A DNA stretch of 34,126 bases from JACRBK01 sp964427955. GTDB taxonomy: Bacteria; Chloroflexota; Anaerolineae; Aggregatilineales; Aggregatilineaceae. Below the pieces are notes generated by a model. That model did not search any database, was not told the DNA's origin, and was given only the letters and a program-made list of their open reading frames with translations. Shown one piece after another: positions 24,006 through 32,532 of this stretch (its first letter is position 1; every line of letters starts with the position of its first letter). Location: contig CAYRWY010000015.1 of NCBI GenBank assembly GCA_964427955.1, positions 1 to 34,126 on the forward strand, written 5' to 3'. The position numbers and the translations under genes were made by a program.

Positions 24006-26240
24006 CTAATCCACGGTGATCACGAGCATCGTCATATCGTCGTACTGGTCGGCTTCGCCCTGGAAGGTGTGCAGCGCCGCGAACAGGTCCTCGCACACCT
24101 GGGCGGGCGTCCGGTCGGTGCGGGCCTGGAACAGGGTCTTGAGCCGCTCCTGCCCGAAAAAATCCCCGGCTGTAGTCTGCATGTCGGTCAGCCCATCCGT
24201 ATACAGCAGCAGCCGGTCGCCGGGAGCCAGGGCGATCTGTTCTTCCGTCAGGCGGAAGCGATCCCGGTCGAAGATGCCCAGCGCCACGCCCCGACCGCCC
24301 AGGTTCTGAGTCGTCCCCGCGCGCGCCAGGATCGGGCGATCATGTCCGGCGCGGCAGTAGGTCAGCTCGCGGGTGGCGCGGTCCACCACGCCATAAAACA
24401 CCGAGACGAACATATTCGGCTCGCCCAGTTCGAGCAGCAGTTGGTTGACGGTTTCCAACACGGTGCGCGGCGAGCGTTCGCGGCGGGCCTCGGTGCGCAG
24501 CAGGCTGCGCGTCAGGGCCATGTACAGCGCGGCGGGCATCCCTTTGTCCGACACGTCAGCGATAGCCACGCCGAAGTGGTGATCGTCGAGCAGGATCACG
24601 TCGTAAAAATCGCCGCCGACCTGCCGGGCGGGTTCGTTCCCGGCGGCGAACCGGTAGCCGCCGATCTCCGGAAAGGTGCGGGGCAGCACGCTCTGCTGCA
24701 CCTGCCGGGCCAGTTCCAGTTCGCGCTCGATGCGTTCTTTTTTCGCCAGTTCCACCTGGGCCGCTTCCAGTTGGACGATTTTGGCGCGCAGTTGGTCGAT
24801 CAGTCCCGCCCGTTGGATGGCGACTGCCGCCTGGTGGGCGAAGGTCTGGAGCAGAGCCGTCTGGCCCGGCTCGAAGCGCGTTTTGCGCGTGGAATGGACG
24901 ATCATGAAGCCGACGCGGTCGCCCTGGGCCAGCAGCGGGACGTACAGCCCAGCGCGCAGTTGGGTGAACTGCACTTCCGGGGCGCTGGGCGGGATGCCGG
25001 GCGGGCGCTGGTGGAAGGGACTGAGACCGGCCAGTTTGACGGCGGCCAGGTCGATCTCCAACTGCTGGTGGATCAACGCGGTGTCCCAGCCGGAGACCGC
25101 CAGCACTTCGGCCTGATCGGCGCGGTGCAGGTAGTACAGGATCGCGTGATCCGCGCCGCACAGCTCGCAGGCATAATGGCACACGCGCGCTGCCAGGTCG
25201 TCCAGGTCGGCGGACGAGATAAGCGCCTGCCCGATGTCGCCCAGCGAGTTGAGCGCCTGGGTGCGCTGTTCCAGCACCCGGTTGGCCGCCCCGATTTCGA
25301 CCAGCTTGCGTTCCAGCCGGGCGTTGGTGTCGGACAGCGCCGTCTCACTGGCGACCAGCATGTGATAGGTGCGGCGAAAGGTATCCGTCTCGAACAGCAT
25401 TACATCTTCCAGCGACAGGTGACCGCCCAGCGCCAGCCGCAGCACGTATTCTTCCATCGGCAGCGCGCTCAACTGCCCGACGATGCGCGGGGTGTCGGCA
25501 TCGGCGCGGAAGACGTCGAAGGCCATCACGTCGCCGTGTCGCCCGGTGCCGTCGCAGCGTGTACAGCCGTCCGCCCGGCGCCAGGGCGTTTCATCGCCCG
25601 TTTGTGGGAGCAGTGCGGCCAGGTGGGGGTACTTCTGGCGCAGCCGCTCGATCTGGGCCGGGAGCGGCGCACAGGCGGTTTTGCACTGGGGGCACAGGGT
25701 GGTCATGCGCTGCACGGACAAAATCCACGCCAGACCGTCGAGTTGTTCCGGCGTCGCCCCCAGCTCGCTCAGGTGATGGATCACGTCCGTGCCGCGGAAC
25801 ACCGTTTCGATCTGCGACAGCACGCGCCGCCCGGATCGTCCGGCTTCCAGGGCGCGCGGCAGGGTGGCGGCGTCCAGCCGGTCGATCACCAGCAGATCGG
25901 GCTTCTGCGCGACGGCGCTGGCGATCTGGCCGGCGTAGCTGTAGGGTGGCTCGGCGGCCAGCACCTTGACGCGGTGTTTCATCTGGCGCGGGATGCGGAT
26001 GCTCGCGCGATCTTCGGTCACCACGATAGCCTGGGCGTCGGGTTCGGCTTCCATGATTTCGCGCATGGCGATGCGAAACAGCGTCGAGCGCCCGCTGGGC
26101 AGGAAGCCCCCCGGCGCGCTGCCCGTCACCGGACGGGGGTCCAGCCCGGCGACCACGATCAGGCCCGGACCCGCCGCGACGAGTTGGGCGAACATCGCGT
26201 CAATTTCGGGCAGGTGGAAAAAATCGGCCAGCTTGAGCAT
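24006..26240 (-). CDS. Degenerate GspE/PilB-like ATPase domain - GAF - SpoIIE-type PP2C phosphatase
   Basis: The 744-residue protein has an unusual domain order. Residues 20-245 follow the C-terminal half of type II secretion/type IV pilus ATPases: GLIVVAG, a 15-residue insertion, then PSGRSTLFRIAMREI (Walker A with Arg51 for Lys), PDLLVIDRLD for PDIILVGEIRD, RRVLSQIET for HLVLSTLHT, a SVQRM 'QRL' segment, and the zinc site C183-x2-C186 ... C226-x2-C229. A linker and coiled coil lead to a GAF domain (about 320-480), a second coiled coil (about 485-520) and a SpoIIE/RsbU phosphatase with intact metal aspartates (VGGDFYDVILL, IADVSDKGMPAALYMAL, LYTDGLTDMQ, YDDMTMLVI). The ATG at 26240 is 2 bp after the PHP stop. 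The frame stays open upstream, but only across the PHP gene. The ATPase-like part is inferred to act as a sensor or scaffold rather than a motor. Confidence 0.88.
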   Translation of the reverse strand: MLKLADFFHLPEIDAMFAQLVAAGPGLIVVAGLDPRPVTGSAPGGFLPSGRSTLFRIAMREIMEAEPDAQAIVVTEDRASIRIPRQMKHRVKVLAAEPPYSYAGQIASAVAQKPDLLVIDRLDAATLPRALEAGRSGRRVLSQIETVFRGTDVIHHLSELGATPEQLDGLAWILSVQRMTTLCPQCKTACAPLPAQIERLRQKYPHLAALLPQTGDETPWRRADGCTRCDGTGRHGDVMAFDVFRADADTPRIVGQLSALPMEEYVLRLALGGHLSLEDVMLFETDTFRRTYHMLVASETALSDTNARLERKLVEIGAANRVLEQRTQALNSLGDIGQALISSADLDDLAARVCHYACELCGADHAILYYLHRADQAEVLAVSGWDTALIHQQLEIDLAAVKLAGLSPFHQRPPGIPPSAPEVQFTQLRAGLYVPLLAQGDRVGFMIVHSTRKTRFEPGQTALLQTFAHQAAVAIQRAGLIDQLRAKIVQLEAAQVELAKKERIERELELARQVQQSVLPRTFPEIGGYRFAAGNEPARQVGGDFYDVILLDDHHFGVAIADVSDKGMPAALYMALTRSLLRTEARRERSPRTVLETVNQLLLELGEPNMFVSVFYGVVDRATRELTYCRAGHDRPILARAGTTQNLGGRGVALGIFDRDRFRLTEEQIALAPGDRLLLYTDGLTDMQTTAGDFFGQERLKTLFQARTDRTPAQVCEDLFAALHTFQGEADQYDDMTMLVITVD

Positions 26241-26242
26241 CG

Positions 26243-27337
26243 TTACGGGCGCATCACGCCGGGATTCGGCTCGACGTAGATCGGGTTGCTGAGAATCCAC
26301 ATCCGTTCGAGTCCGCGATAGCCGCGCCAGACCTCGACGCGATACGCGCCCGGCTCGCGCACGACGTGGGTGAGATTCTCGGTGTTGCTCTCTTCGGCTA
26401 CCACTTCGCCATACCGGATAATCCTGATCCGCGCGCGGCCCGGTACCAGGGTTTGCAGCGTGACGCCGTGCCCCAGCCGGATCGATTCGCCCATGACCAC
26501 CGAGTTGTTTTGCCCCTGGGCGCTGTAGCGAAAGCCGCGCGTCGGGCCGGGAATATCGTAGCCGATGAACGCGCGTCCCTGGCGCAGTGCCTGGTAAAGC
26601 TGCGCCTTGTCGTACATCGCGTCGCCTGTGAAGGTCGCTTTGGTCAGAATGTGGGTGTTGACGCCGCTGAACAGGAAATCGTAGGCGAAGATGGTATGCG
26701 ACAGCGGACCTACTTTGAAGACCGTGCCGTGCGCGTCCGCCCCGCCGATCCCGATCACCTGGCGTCCCATTTCGAGCAGTTGGTCCCACAGCGCCAGCGT
26801 GAGCGGCGAGGGGCCGGTCATGGTATCGTCCGGGCGAAAGACGTGGCGGATCGCCTCGCGGCGCGACTGCATGTAGTCTTTCGAGCGCGACATGAAGTTC
26901 CAGATCTCCAGCCCGGTGAAGCCTTCGACGTAGCGATCCTGCCAGGGGATCGACGGTTCCTTGATCCAGTCCAGGGCATGATCGTCAGGGTGGGCGAGGA
27001 AGGTCATGCCGCCCGCCTGCTGCACCGCGTCCACCAGCCCGCTCAGGTCGTGCCCGTAGAGGGTCATCTCCCGTTCGGCGCCGACGACCAGGGTGTGATT
27101 GCACTGCGGGTTCCGGGTGCGGTCGTGGACCTCTTCGCCCGACAGCAGCAGCACGTAGCCGCGCTCCTCGTCGCCGTAGTAGCCCTCGATCCCGTTCAGC
27201 CGGACATTGTGATCGGTGAAGACGAGAAAGTCCAGCCCCACCAGCCGCGCCGCCTCGGCCACGCGGGCGTGGTAGGCTTCGCCGTCCGAGTAGGGGGTAT
27301 GAACATGCAGATTGCCAACATATTCGTAGGAAGACAT
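26243..27337 (-). CDS. PHP-domain metal-dependent phosphoesterase-like protein
   Basis: The 364-residue protein has the PHP metal ligands in order: H11-x-H13 and D18 (LHVHTPYSDGE), D42-H43-N (FTDHNVRL), E68/E69 (LSGEEV), H116 (FLAHPDD) and D201-x-H203 (GGADAHG). PHP domains hydrolyse phosphoesters using a trinuclear metal site. Stand-alone members include histidinol phosphatases and nucleotide or cyclic-nucleotide-related phosphodiesterases. The C-terminal 80 residues look like a beta-sandwich (VTLQTLVPGRARIRIIRYGE, EPGAYRVEVWRGY), often seen in secreted or carbohydrate-related PHP proteins, but no signal peptide is visible. Substrate unknown. It is the first gene of the minus-strand cluster with the two SpoIIE phosphatases. 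The next start lies 2 bp after its stop, implying coupled translation. Confidence 0.85.
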   Translation of the reverse strand: MSSYEYVGNLHVHTPYSDGEAYHARVAEAARLVGLDFLVFTDHNVRLNGIEGYYGDEERGYVLLLSGEEVHDRTRNPQCNHTLVVGAEREMTLYGHDLSGLVDAVQQAGGMTFLAHPDDHALDWIKEPSIPWQDRYVEGFTGLEIWNFMSRSKDYMQSRREAIRHVFRPDDTMTGPSPLTLALWDQLLEMGRQVIGIGGADAHGTVFKVGPLSHTIFAYDFLFSGVNTHILTKATFTGDAMYDKAQLYQALRQGRAFIGYDIPGPTRGFRYSAQGQNNSVVMGESIRLGHGVTLQTLVPGRARIRIIRYGEVVAEESNTENLTHVVREPGAYRVEVWRGYRGLERMWILSNPIYVEPNPGVMRP

Positions 27338-27433
27338 AAGCTCTGACCTGCGCTGTCATTTGATCGTCAAGGCGCGGTGGCGCGCCCATCAGGCCAAGCG
27401 TACAGCAAGCGCGCCGTGCCGTCAAGAATAGGG

Positions 27434-27439
27434 TATACT
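27434..27439 (+). promoter_or_regulatory. -10-like TATACT upstream of the SH3-like membrane protein
   Basis: TATACT about 37 bp before the ATG at 27476, with no good -35 box. If used, the transcript starts near 27446, which favours ATG 27476 over ATG 27452. Confidence 0.3.
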
Positions 27440-27475
27440 TGGCGCGAGTCAATGACACGAAGGGTGAATCAGGTT

Positions 27476-28270
27476 ATGAGTGATGTCCCATCCCCCGAAC
27501 CGCCTGCCGAGGAGACCGAGCACGCGTCCTCGACACGCCCTGTGCTTCAGCCGTCCCCGGACCGGCGTGCCGCGACTCCGCCTCCTCCCGGGCGTTCGTC
27601 CCGTCCCAGGCCGGAGGCCGTCCCGCCCCGGCGCGCGCCATCCCGCGGTTATCCACAGGGCACGGTCGCGCCTCCTCCTCCGCCGGCTTATGCTCCGCAG
27701 GAGGTCTATCCCACGCGCCGCGCTCCCAAACGCCGGTCGGCGGCCCCCAGCGAGAGCGGGTTGTATCTGCCCTGGTGGTCGCTGATCCTGCTGGTTGGGA
27801 TCGTCGGCGTGCTGGCGTTCGGCCTGCTGCTGGTCTTTTCTGAACTGAGCCAGCCGCAGACGCCAGGCAACCAGCCGCCGCGCGTGCAGGTGATCACGTC
27901 CCAGCCGACCCTGAGCGAGAATTTCGCCGAGAATACCGGGCAGTATTGGCCGACGGCGATCCCGATGGCGCTGCCGACGGCGACGCTGCCACTGCCGACC
28001 CCGGCGCCCAGCCCGACGCTGCCCCCCGGCCAGTTTGCCATCGGCGTGACGGTCCAGGTGGTGGGTGTGGACCTGAATGGTCTCAAGGTCCGCGAAACGC
28101 CGGGCTACGATGGCACGCTGCGTTTTCTGGCGGGTGAGGGGGATTCCTTCGTGCTGGTCGATGGCCCCCAGACCGTAGACGATCTGGAATGGTGGCGGCT
28201 GGAAGATCCCAACGACGCCTCGCGCTACGGCTGGGCCGCGCGCAATTACTTGATGGTCGCTTCACAATAA
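27476..28270 (+). CDS. Pro-rich membrane-anchored protein with C-terminal SH3-like domain
   Basis: The 264-residue protein has a proline- and arginine-rich cytoplasmic N-terminus of about 95 residues, one transmembrane helix at about 99-121 (WWSLILLVGIVGVLAFGLLL), and a Thr/Pro linker (PTATLPLPTPAPSPTLPPG). It ends with an SH3b-like domain at about 185-264 (VQVVGVDLNGLKVRETPGYD ... WWRLEDPNDASRYGWAARNY). The topology puts the SH3-like domain outside the membrane, where it may bind cell-wall or surface material. The Pro-rich cytoplasmic tail resembles those of proteins phosphorylated or bound by Hanks-type kinases and FHA proteins, but that is only an analogy. AAGGGTG lies before the ATG at 27476; ATG 27452 is an alternative. 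ligA starts 15 bp after its stop, so the two are probably cotranscribed. Confidence 0.7.
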   Translation: MSDVPSPEPPAEETEHASSTRPVLQPSPDRRAATPPPPGRSSRPRPEAVPPRRAPSRGYPQGTVAPPPPPAYAPQEVYPTRRAPKRRSAAPSESGLYLPWWSLILLVGIVGVLAFGLLLVFSELSQPQTPGNQPPRVQVITSQPTLSENFAENTGQYWPTAIPMALPTATLPLPTPAPSPTLPPGQFAIGVTVQVVGVDLNGLKVRETPGYDGTLRFLAGEGDSFVLVDGPQTVDDLEWWRLEDPNDASRYGWAARNYLMVASQ

Positions 28271-28285
28271 CCTTGAGGTGCACCT

Positions 28286-30322
28286 GTGACTGATCCAAAC
28301 CTCGCGGCTCGCGCCGCCGAACTGCGCCGGTTGGTGCATGAACACAATCATCGCTACTTCGTGCTCAACGCCCCCGTGGTCACCGATGGGGAATTCGACG
28401 CGCTGCTGGCCGAGTTGAAGGCCCTCGAGGCGGCGCATCCCGACCTGATCACCGCGGATTCGCCCACCCAACGCGCCGGGAGCGATCTGCAATCCGATAT
28501 GCCGAAGGTGGAGCACCTGCGCCCGATCCTCAGCCTGGGGAACACCTACAACCCGGACGAACTGCGCGCCTGGCGCGAGCGGATCGGCAGGCTGCTGCCG
28601 GAAAATTACGCGCTCGATTACGTGGTCGAGCCGAAATTCGACGGCCTGACCATCGTCCTGACCTATCTCGACGGCGTGCTGGCCATCGGTGCCACGCGCG
28701 GCGATGGTGAGGTGGGCGACGACGTGACGCCCAACGTGCGCACCGTGCGATCCATCCCGCTGCGCATCCCTGTGGCGGCGGACGGCCCGGCGGTGCCGCA
28801 TCGCCTGGTTGTGCGCGGCGAGGTGCTGTTCCATAAAAAAGACTTCGAGGCGCTCAACCAGCGCATGAAGGACGAAGGGCTGGCGACCTACGTCAACGCG
28901 CGCAACACGGCCTCCGGCGCGCTCAAGCAAAAGGACGTGCGCGTGACGGCTTCGCGTCCCCTGACGGCTTACTGCTACGCCATCATGGACGCCGACGGCC
29001 CGGTCCCGGCGACCCAGTGGGAGACCCTGGACTACCTGCGCGCGCTGGGCTTCCGCACGGCGGGCGATGACGTGCTGTGCCGCTTCGACGATCTCGATCA
29101 ACTGATCGCCTTCGTCGTGGGCTTCGAGACGCACCGCCACGATCTGCCCTTCGAGATCGACGGCCTGGTGATCAAGGTCAACGATCTGGCGACGGCGCGC
29201 GATCTCGGCGTGGTCGGCAAGGATCCGCGCGGCGCGATTGCCTACAAGTTTCCGGCGGAAGAAGCGACCACGATACTGCGCGAGGTGATCGCCAACGTGG
29301 GCCGTACCGGCGTGCTGACGCCGACCGCCGTCCTCGATCCGGTCTTTGTCAGCGGCGTGACGGTCAAGCAGGCCAGCCTGCACAATTACGACCTGATCCA
29401 GGAGAAAGACATCCGGATCGGCGATACGGTGCTCGTCAAACGCTCCGGCGAAGTGATTCCCTACGTCGTGGGACCTGTCGTCGCGGCCCGGACCGGCGCC
29501 GAGGTGCCCATCCAGCCGCCCACGATCTGCCCGGCCTGCCAGTCGCCCGTGGCGCGTGTGGAAGGCGAGGTCGCCTTTTACTGCACCAATCCCGCCTGCC
29601 CGGAGCGCGTGGCGCGCAATATCGAGTATTTCGTGTCGCGCGGCGCGCTGGACATCGAGGGCTTGGGCGAGCGCGGCGTGCGCCAACTGCTGGCCGAAGG
29701 GCTGATCCACGACGAAGCCGATCTGTTCTCCCTGACCGCCGAGAATTTGCTCAAGCTGGAGGGCTTCGCCGACAAAAAAGCGCAGAATTTGCTGGTCAGC
29801 ATCCAGGCAGCGAAGAGCCGTCCGCTGGCGCGGCTGGTGGCGGCGCTGGGCATTCGTGGGGTAGGGACCACCGTTGCCGAGGCGCTGGTCAGGCACTATC
29901 CCAACCTTGACGACCTGGCGGCGGCGGGCGTGGAGGATTTGCAGAGTATCGAGGGCTTTGGCCCGCAGACGGCCAGCGCCATCGTCGAATGGTTCAGCCG
30001 CGCCCCCAACCGCCAGTTGATCGAGAAATTCCGGGCGGTGGGCGTGCGGTTGGTCGAAGAGCCGCAGGTGGACGAAACCGCCTCGGATAAGCTGGCGGGC
30101 CGGACCTTCGTGCTCACCGGGACGCTGCCGGTCCTCAAGCGCAACGAAGCCGCCGCCCTGATCGAAAAACACGGCGGCAAGGTGATCGGCAGTGTCAGCA
30201 AAAAAACGTCGTATGTAGTGGTTGGAGCGGAGCCGGGCAGCAAGCTGTCCAAAGCGCAGGAATTGGGCGTGCCGCTCCTGGATGAAGAGGGTCTGTTGGC
30301 CCTGATAGGCGAACATCGATGA
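28286..30322 (+). CDS. ligA: NAD-dependent DNA ligase
   Basis: LigA seals nicks in DNA using NAD+ and is essential for Okazaki fragment joining. The 678-residue product has the normal family length and all domains. Domain Ia contains HNHRYFVLNAPVVTDGEFDA. The adenylation domain has the active lysine K117 in VEPKFDG, which reads CELKIDG in most LigA proteins. The OB fold is followed by a four-Cys zinc site (C415, C418, C433, C438), helix-hairpin-helix repeats (about 450-590) and a C-terminal BRCT domain (GRTFVLTGTLPVLKRNEAAA). The start is GTG at 28286 with GAGGTG upstream. The stop overlaps the next ATG by 4 bp (ATGA), so it is coupled to the rRNA methyltransferase gene. Confidence 0.97.
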   Translation: MTDPNLAARAAELRRLVHEHNHRYFVLNAPVVTDGEFDALLAELKALEAAHPDLITADSPTQRAGSDLQSDMPKVEHLRPILSLGNTYNPDELRAWRERIGRLLPENYALDYVVEPKFDGLTIVLTYLDGVLAIGATRGDGEVGDDVTPNVRTVRSIPLRIPVAADGPAVPHRLVVRGEVLFHKKDFEALNQRMKDEGLATYVNARNTASGALKQKDVRVTASRPLTAYCYAIMDADGPVPATQWETLDYLRALGFRTAGDDVLCRFDDLDQLIAFVVGFETHRHDLPFEIDGLVIKVNDLATARDLGVVGKDPRGAIAYKFPAEEATTILREVIANVGRTGVLTPTAVLDPVFVSGVTVKQASLHNYDLIQEKDIRIGDTVLVKRSGEVIPYVVGPVVAARTGAEVPIQPPTICPACQSPVARVEGEVAFYCTNPACPERVARNIEYFVSRGALDIEGLGERGVRQLLAEGLIHDEADLFSLTAENLLKLEGFADKKAQNLLVSIQAAKSRPLARLVAALGIRGVGTTVAEALVRHYPNLDDLAAAGVEDLQSIEGFGPQTASAIVEWFSRAPNRQLIEKFRAVGVRLVEEPQVDETASDKLAGRTFVLTGTLPVLKRNEAAALIEKHGGKVIGSVSKKTSYVVVGAEPGSKLSKAQELGVPLLDEEGLLALIGEHR

Positions 30323-31539
30323 GTGAAGCAGTCGTAATGGTGAGCGCGGATCGCAAGAAGGCGATCCTGCGCCGACATCCCTGGGTCTTTTCTGGCGCGA
30401 TTGCCCGCACCGAGGGCAGTCCGCAAGACGGCGATCTGGTCGCCGTCCGCGCCGAGTCGGGCGAATTTTTGGCGCGCGGCTATTGGAACAGCCGCTCGGC
30501 CATTCGTGTGCGCCTGCTGTCGTGGAACGAATCCGAAAGCCTGGACGAGTCCTTCTGGCGGCGCAGGCTGCAACGGGCGATCCTGGCGCGGCAGGTGGAA
30601 AATCGCATCTACGAGCACGCCACGCCCAACGCCTACCGGCTGGTCAACGCCGAAAACGATGGCCTGCCGGGGTTGGTGGTGGATCGTTATGGGGATTGGC
30701 TGGTGATCCAGGCGTTGACGATGGGCATCGACGCGCGCAAAGACCTGCTGGTCAAGCTGCTGAATGACCTGCTGCACCCGGCGGGCATCTACGAGCGCAG
30801 CGACGTGGACGTGCGCCAGAAAGAGGGCCTGCCGCCGGTGACCGGGCTGCTCAAAGGTAAAGAGCCGCCGGAGCTGATCGAGATCGACGAAAACGGGCGG
30901 CGTTTTTTGATCGACGTGCGGCACGGTCACAAGACCGGTTTCTACCTCGACCAACGCGCCAACCGGGCCATCATTGGCGACTGGTTCCGCTGGGACGAGG
31001 GCGCGTCCGAGCGGGTGGTGCTCAATGCCTTCGCCTATACCGGCGGCTTCGCCGTCTATGCGCTCGAAAGCCTGGCGAAGCGCGTGATCAATATCGACAG
31101 CTCGGCGGATATGCTGAAACTGGCCCGGCAGAACATCGCCCTGAACGGCTTCGCCACGCCGGACGAGGATTTCGTCGAAGGGGACGTGTTCGAGGTGCTG
31201 CGCTACTACCGCGACACCGGCCAGCAGTTCGACATGATCATCCTCGATCCGCCCAAGTTCGCGCAGTCGCCCAACCAGGTCGAGAGCGCCGCGCGCGGCT
31301 ACAAAGACATCAACCTGCTGGCTTTTCGCCTGCTCAAGCCGGGCGGGATGCTGGCGACGTTTTCCTGCTCCGGCGCGATCACGGCGGATCTCTTCCAGAA
31401 AATCGTCTTCGGGGCGTTGGTGGACGCGGGGCGCGAGGCGCAGATCGTGCGCTACCTGGCGCAGTCCACCGATCACCCGGTCGCGCTCACCTTCCCGGAG
31501 GGGGCCTATTTGAAGGGTCTGCTCTGCCGCGTGTGGTAA
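30319..31539 (+). CDS. RlmI-type 23S rRNA (cytosine-C5) methyltransferase family protein
   Basis: The 406-residue protein has the RlmI/YccW order: an N-terminal PUA RNA-binding domain (KKAILRRHPWVFSGAIARTE, then GDLVAVRAESGEFLARGYWN), an EEHEE-like middle region, and a Rossmann SAM-dependent methyltransferase. The last part carries motif I (NAFAYTGGFAVYAL from residue 236), motif II (NIDSSADMLKLARQN), motif IV DPPKFA (310-315) and FSCSGAI with C350, the SCS segment of the family. E. coli RlmI makes m5C1962 in 23S rRNA. That specificity is inferred for this homologue, and RlmKL-like or other targets are possible, so no symbol is given. ATGA overlap couples it to ligA. It converges on the recombinase gene with only 5 bp between the stops. 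Confidence 0.9.
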   Translation: MSEAVVMVSADRKKAILRRHPWVFSGAIARTEGSPQDGDLVAVRAESGEFLARGYWNSRSAIRVRLLSWNESESLDESFWRRRLQRAILARQVENRIYEHATPNAYRLVNAENDGLPGLVVDRYGDWLVIQALTMGIDARKDLLVKLLNDLLHPAGIYERSDVDVRQKEGLPPVTGLLKGKEPPELIEIDENGRRFLIDVRHGHKTGFYLDQRANRAIIGDWFRWDEGASERVVLNAFAYTGGFAVYALESLAKRVINIDSSADMLKLARQNIALNGFATPDEDFVEGDVFEVLRYYRDTGQQFDMIILDPPKFAQSPNQVESAARGYKDINLLAFRLLKPGGMLATFSCSGAITADLFQKIVFGALVDAGREAQIVRYLAQSTDHPVALTFPEGAYLKGLLCRVW

Positions 31540-31544
31540 GCGGC

Positions 31545-32474
31545 TTATTCCCGGCTGGCTTGCAAGATGGCCAGCCGGATGATTTTATCGCTGGTTTCGC
31601 GCCAGCTAATCCGGCTCAAGCCCATCTTTTCGCGCAGTTCTTCCAGGTCCGTCCCCCGCCGGTAAGCGCGCACCGCGCACGTCCAGCGCAGGATCTCGAA
31701 CGACACTTTGCCCTCGATTCCTGCGGCAGTGGCGGCGTCGTGCAGGATGTATTCCAGGTTGCGCGCCGTGCAGTCGAAAATCGCGCCCGCAGGGCGGTAC
31801 TGGTCGAGATACTCCTCTAACACCCCCAACCAGTCAGGATCGAGGGCGATCCGGCGTTCCTGGTAGACGTTGCTGGGCTTTTTGTGGCGGATGACCACCA
31901 CCGGGTGGGCCGGATCGCCGCGCTCGACGTCCGCCGGGGTGATCTGCATACACTCGCTCTTTTTCAACCCCGTGTCGAGCAGCAGCCGCAGCAGCAGGTC
32001 GGGCCGCGCATCGGGTTTATCCGCCAACCGCAGCGTGAGCGTGTGCGCCAGGAGTTGGTTGATCTCCTGGTCCGACAGGATCGGCTGGAGGGGAGCCGCG
32101 CCGGAGCGTTGGAGCAGGGCGCTGGCCGGATCGTCGGGCAGCACGTGCTCGCTCTTGAGGAACTTGAAGAAGACTTTGAGCGTCGTCACCCGCCGCGCAT
32201 ACGATTTGCGGCTGCACGGGATGCCGCGCCCGGTCTCGATCCAGTCCATGAAGCGGTTGAGCCGCGTCGTCGTGAAGTCGTTGAGGACCATATCCTCTCC
32301 GAAGAACTCCTCCATCAGCCGCAGGTCCGACGCAAATGCCGCCAGCGTGTGCGGGCTGCGTCCCTCCAGGCGCAGATGCTCCAGAAACGGCGGGATGGCG
32401 GCGCTCAGCAGGCTGTGGCGGGTGAGCGCGTGTTCGGCCCCGGACGGAAAAAGTGGAAGCTGCCTGGAAGACAT
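31545..32474 (-). CDS. Tyrosine-recombinase-family protein lacking catalytic residues
   Basis: The 309-residue protein follows the XerC/XerD layout. A SAM-like core-binding domain spans about 22-115 (FLEHLRLEGRSPHTLAAFAS is the classic phage_int_SAM opening). A recombinase catalytic fold spans about 130-300. The active-site set is mostly gone. The first Arg of TGLRxSE is Lys171, HxLRH reads E260-I-L-R263-W, the LGHS histidine is Leu286, and no tyrosine exists after residue 271, so the nucleophile is absent. Only Arg263 and a lysine around 198-199 remain. The frame is intact with a good ribosome site (GAGGTCACG-ATG), so this looks like a maintained protein rather than a decaying gene. It may bind DNA without cutting it. 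No att sites or mobile-element neighbours are seen. Confidence 0.85.
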   Translation of the reverse strand: MSSRQLPLFPSGAEHALTRHSLLSAAIPPFLEHLRLEGRSPHTLAAFASDLRLMEEFFGEDMVLNDFTTTRLNRFMDWIETGRGIPCSRKSYARRVTTLKVFFKFLKSEHVLPDDPASALLQRSGAAPLQPILSDQEINQLLAHTLTLRLADKPDARPDLLLRLLLDTGLKKSECMQITPADVERGDPAHPVVVIRHKKPSNVYQERRIALDPDWLGVLEEYLDQYRPAGAIFDCTARNLEYILHDAATAAGIEGKVSFEILRWTCAVRAYRRGTDLEELREKMGLSRISWRETSDKIIRLAILQASRE

Positions 32475-32508
32475 CGTGACCTCAATTGAACGTAAGCTGT
32501 CGCACCCT

Positions 32509-32529
32509 GGTTAATTCCGATGGGTTAAT
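32509..32529. repeat. Direct repeat GGTTAAT x2 near the recombinase-like gene promoter
   Basis: GGTTAAT occurs at 32509-32515 and 32523-32529 (14-bp spacing between starts), just downstream of the predicted minus-strand -10 box. It would overlap the transcription start, a common place for a repressor site. The 145-bp region between the two divergent genes holds no gene. Confidence 0.35.
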
Positions 32530-32532
32530 CAT

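Noticed and set aside
23946..26279. Very long plus-strand frame (777 codons) opposite the phosphatase fusion
   Set aside because: Composition (Gln, Arg, His, Val repeats) is typical of antisense of GC-rich coding sequence. The minus strand has clear GAF and SpoIIE motifs.
26241..26789. Upstream extension of the phosphatase-fusion frame into the PHP gene
   Set aside because: The extension would overlap the PHP gene by about 550 bp and encodes an arginine-rich shadow. ATG 26240, just after the PHP stop, is the sensible start.
28262..30316. 684-codon minus-strand frame opposite ligA
   Set aside because: Shadow of ligA. No recognisable motif and no ribosome site.
31545..32474. Integrase of a mobile element
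   Set aside because: No tRNA target, att repeats, excisionase, phage or transfer genes are near, and the catalytic residues are missing.
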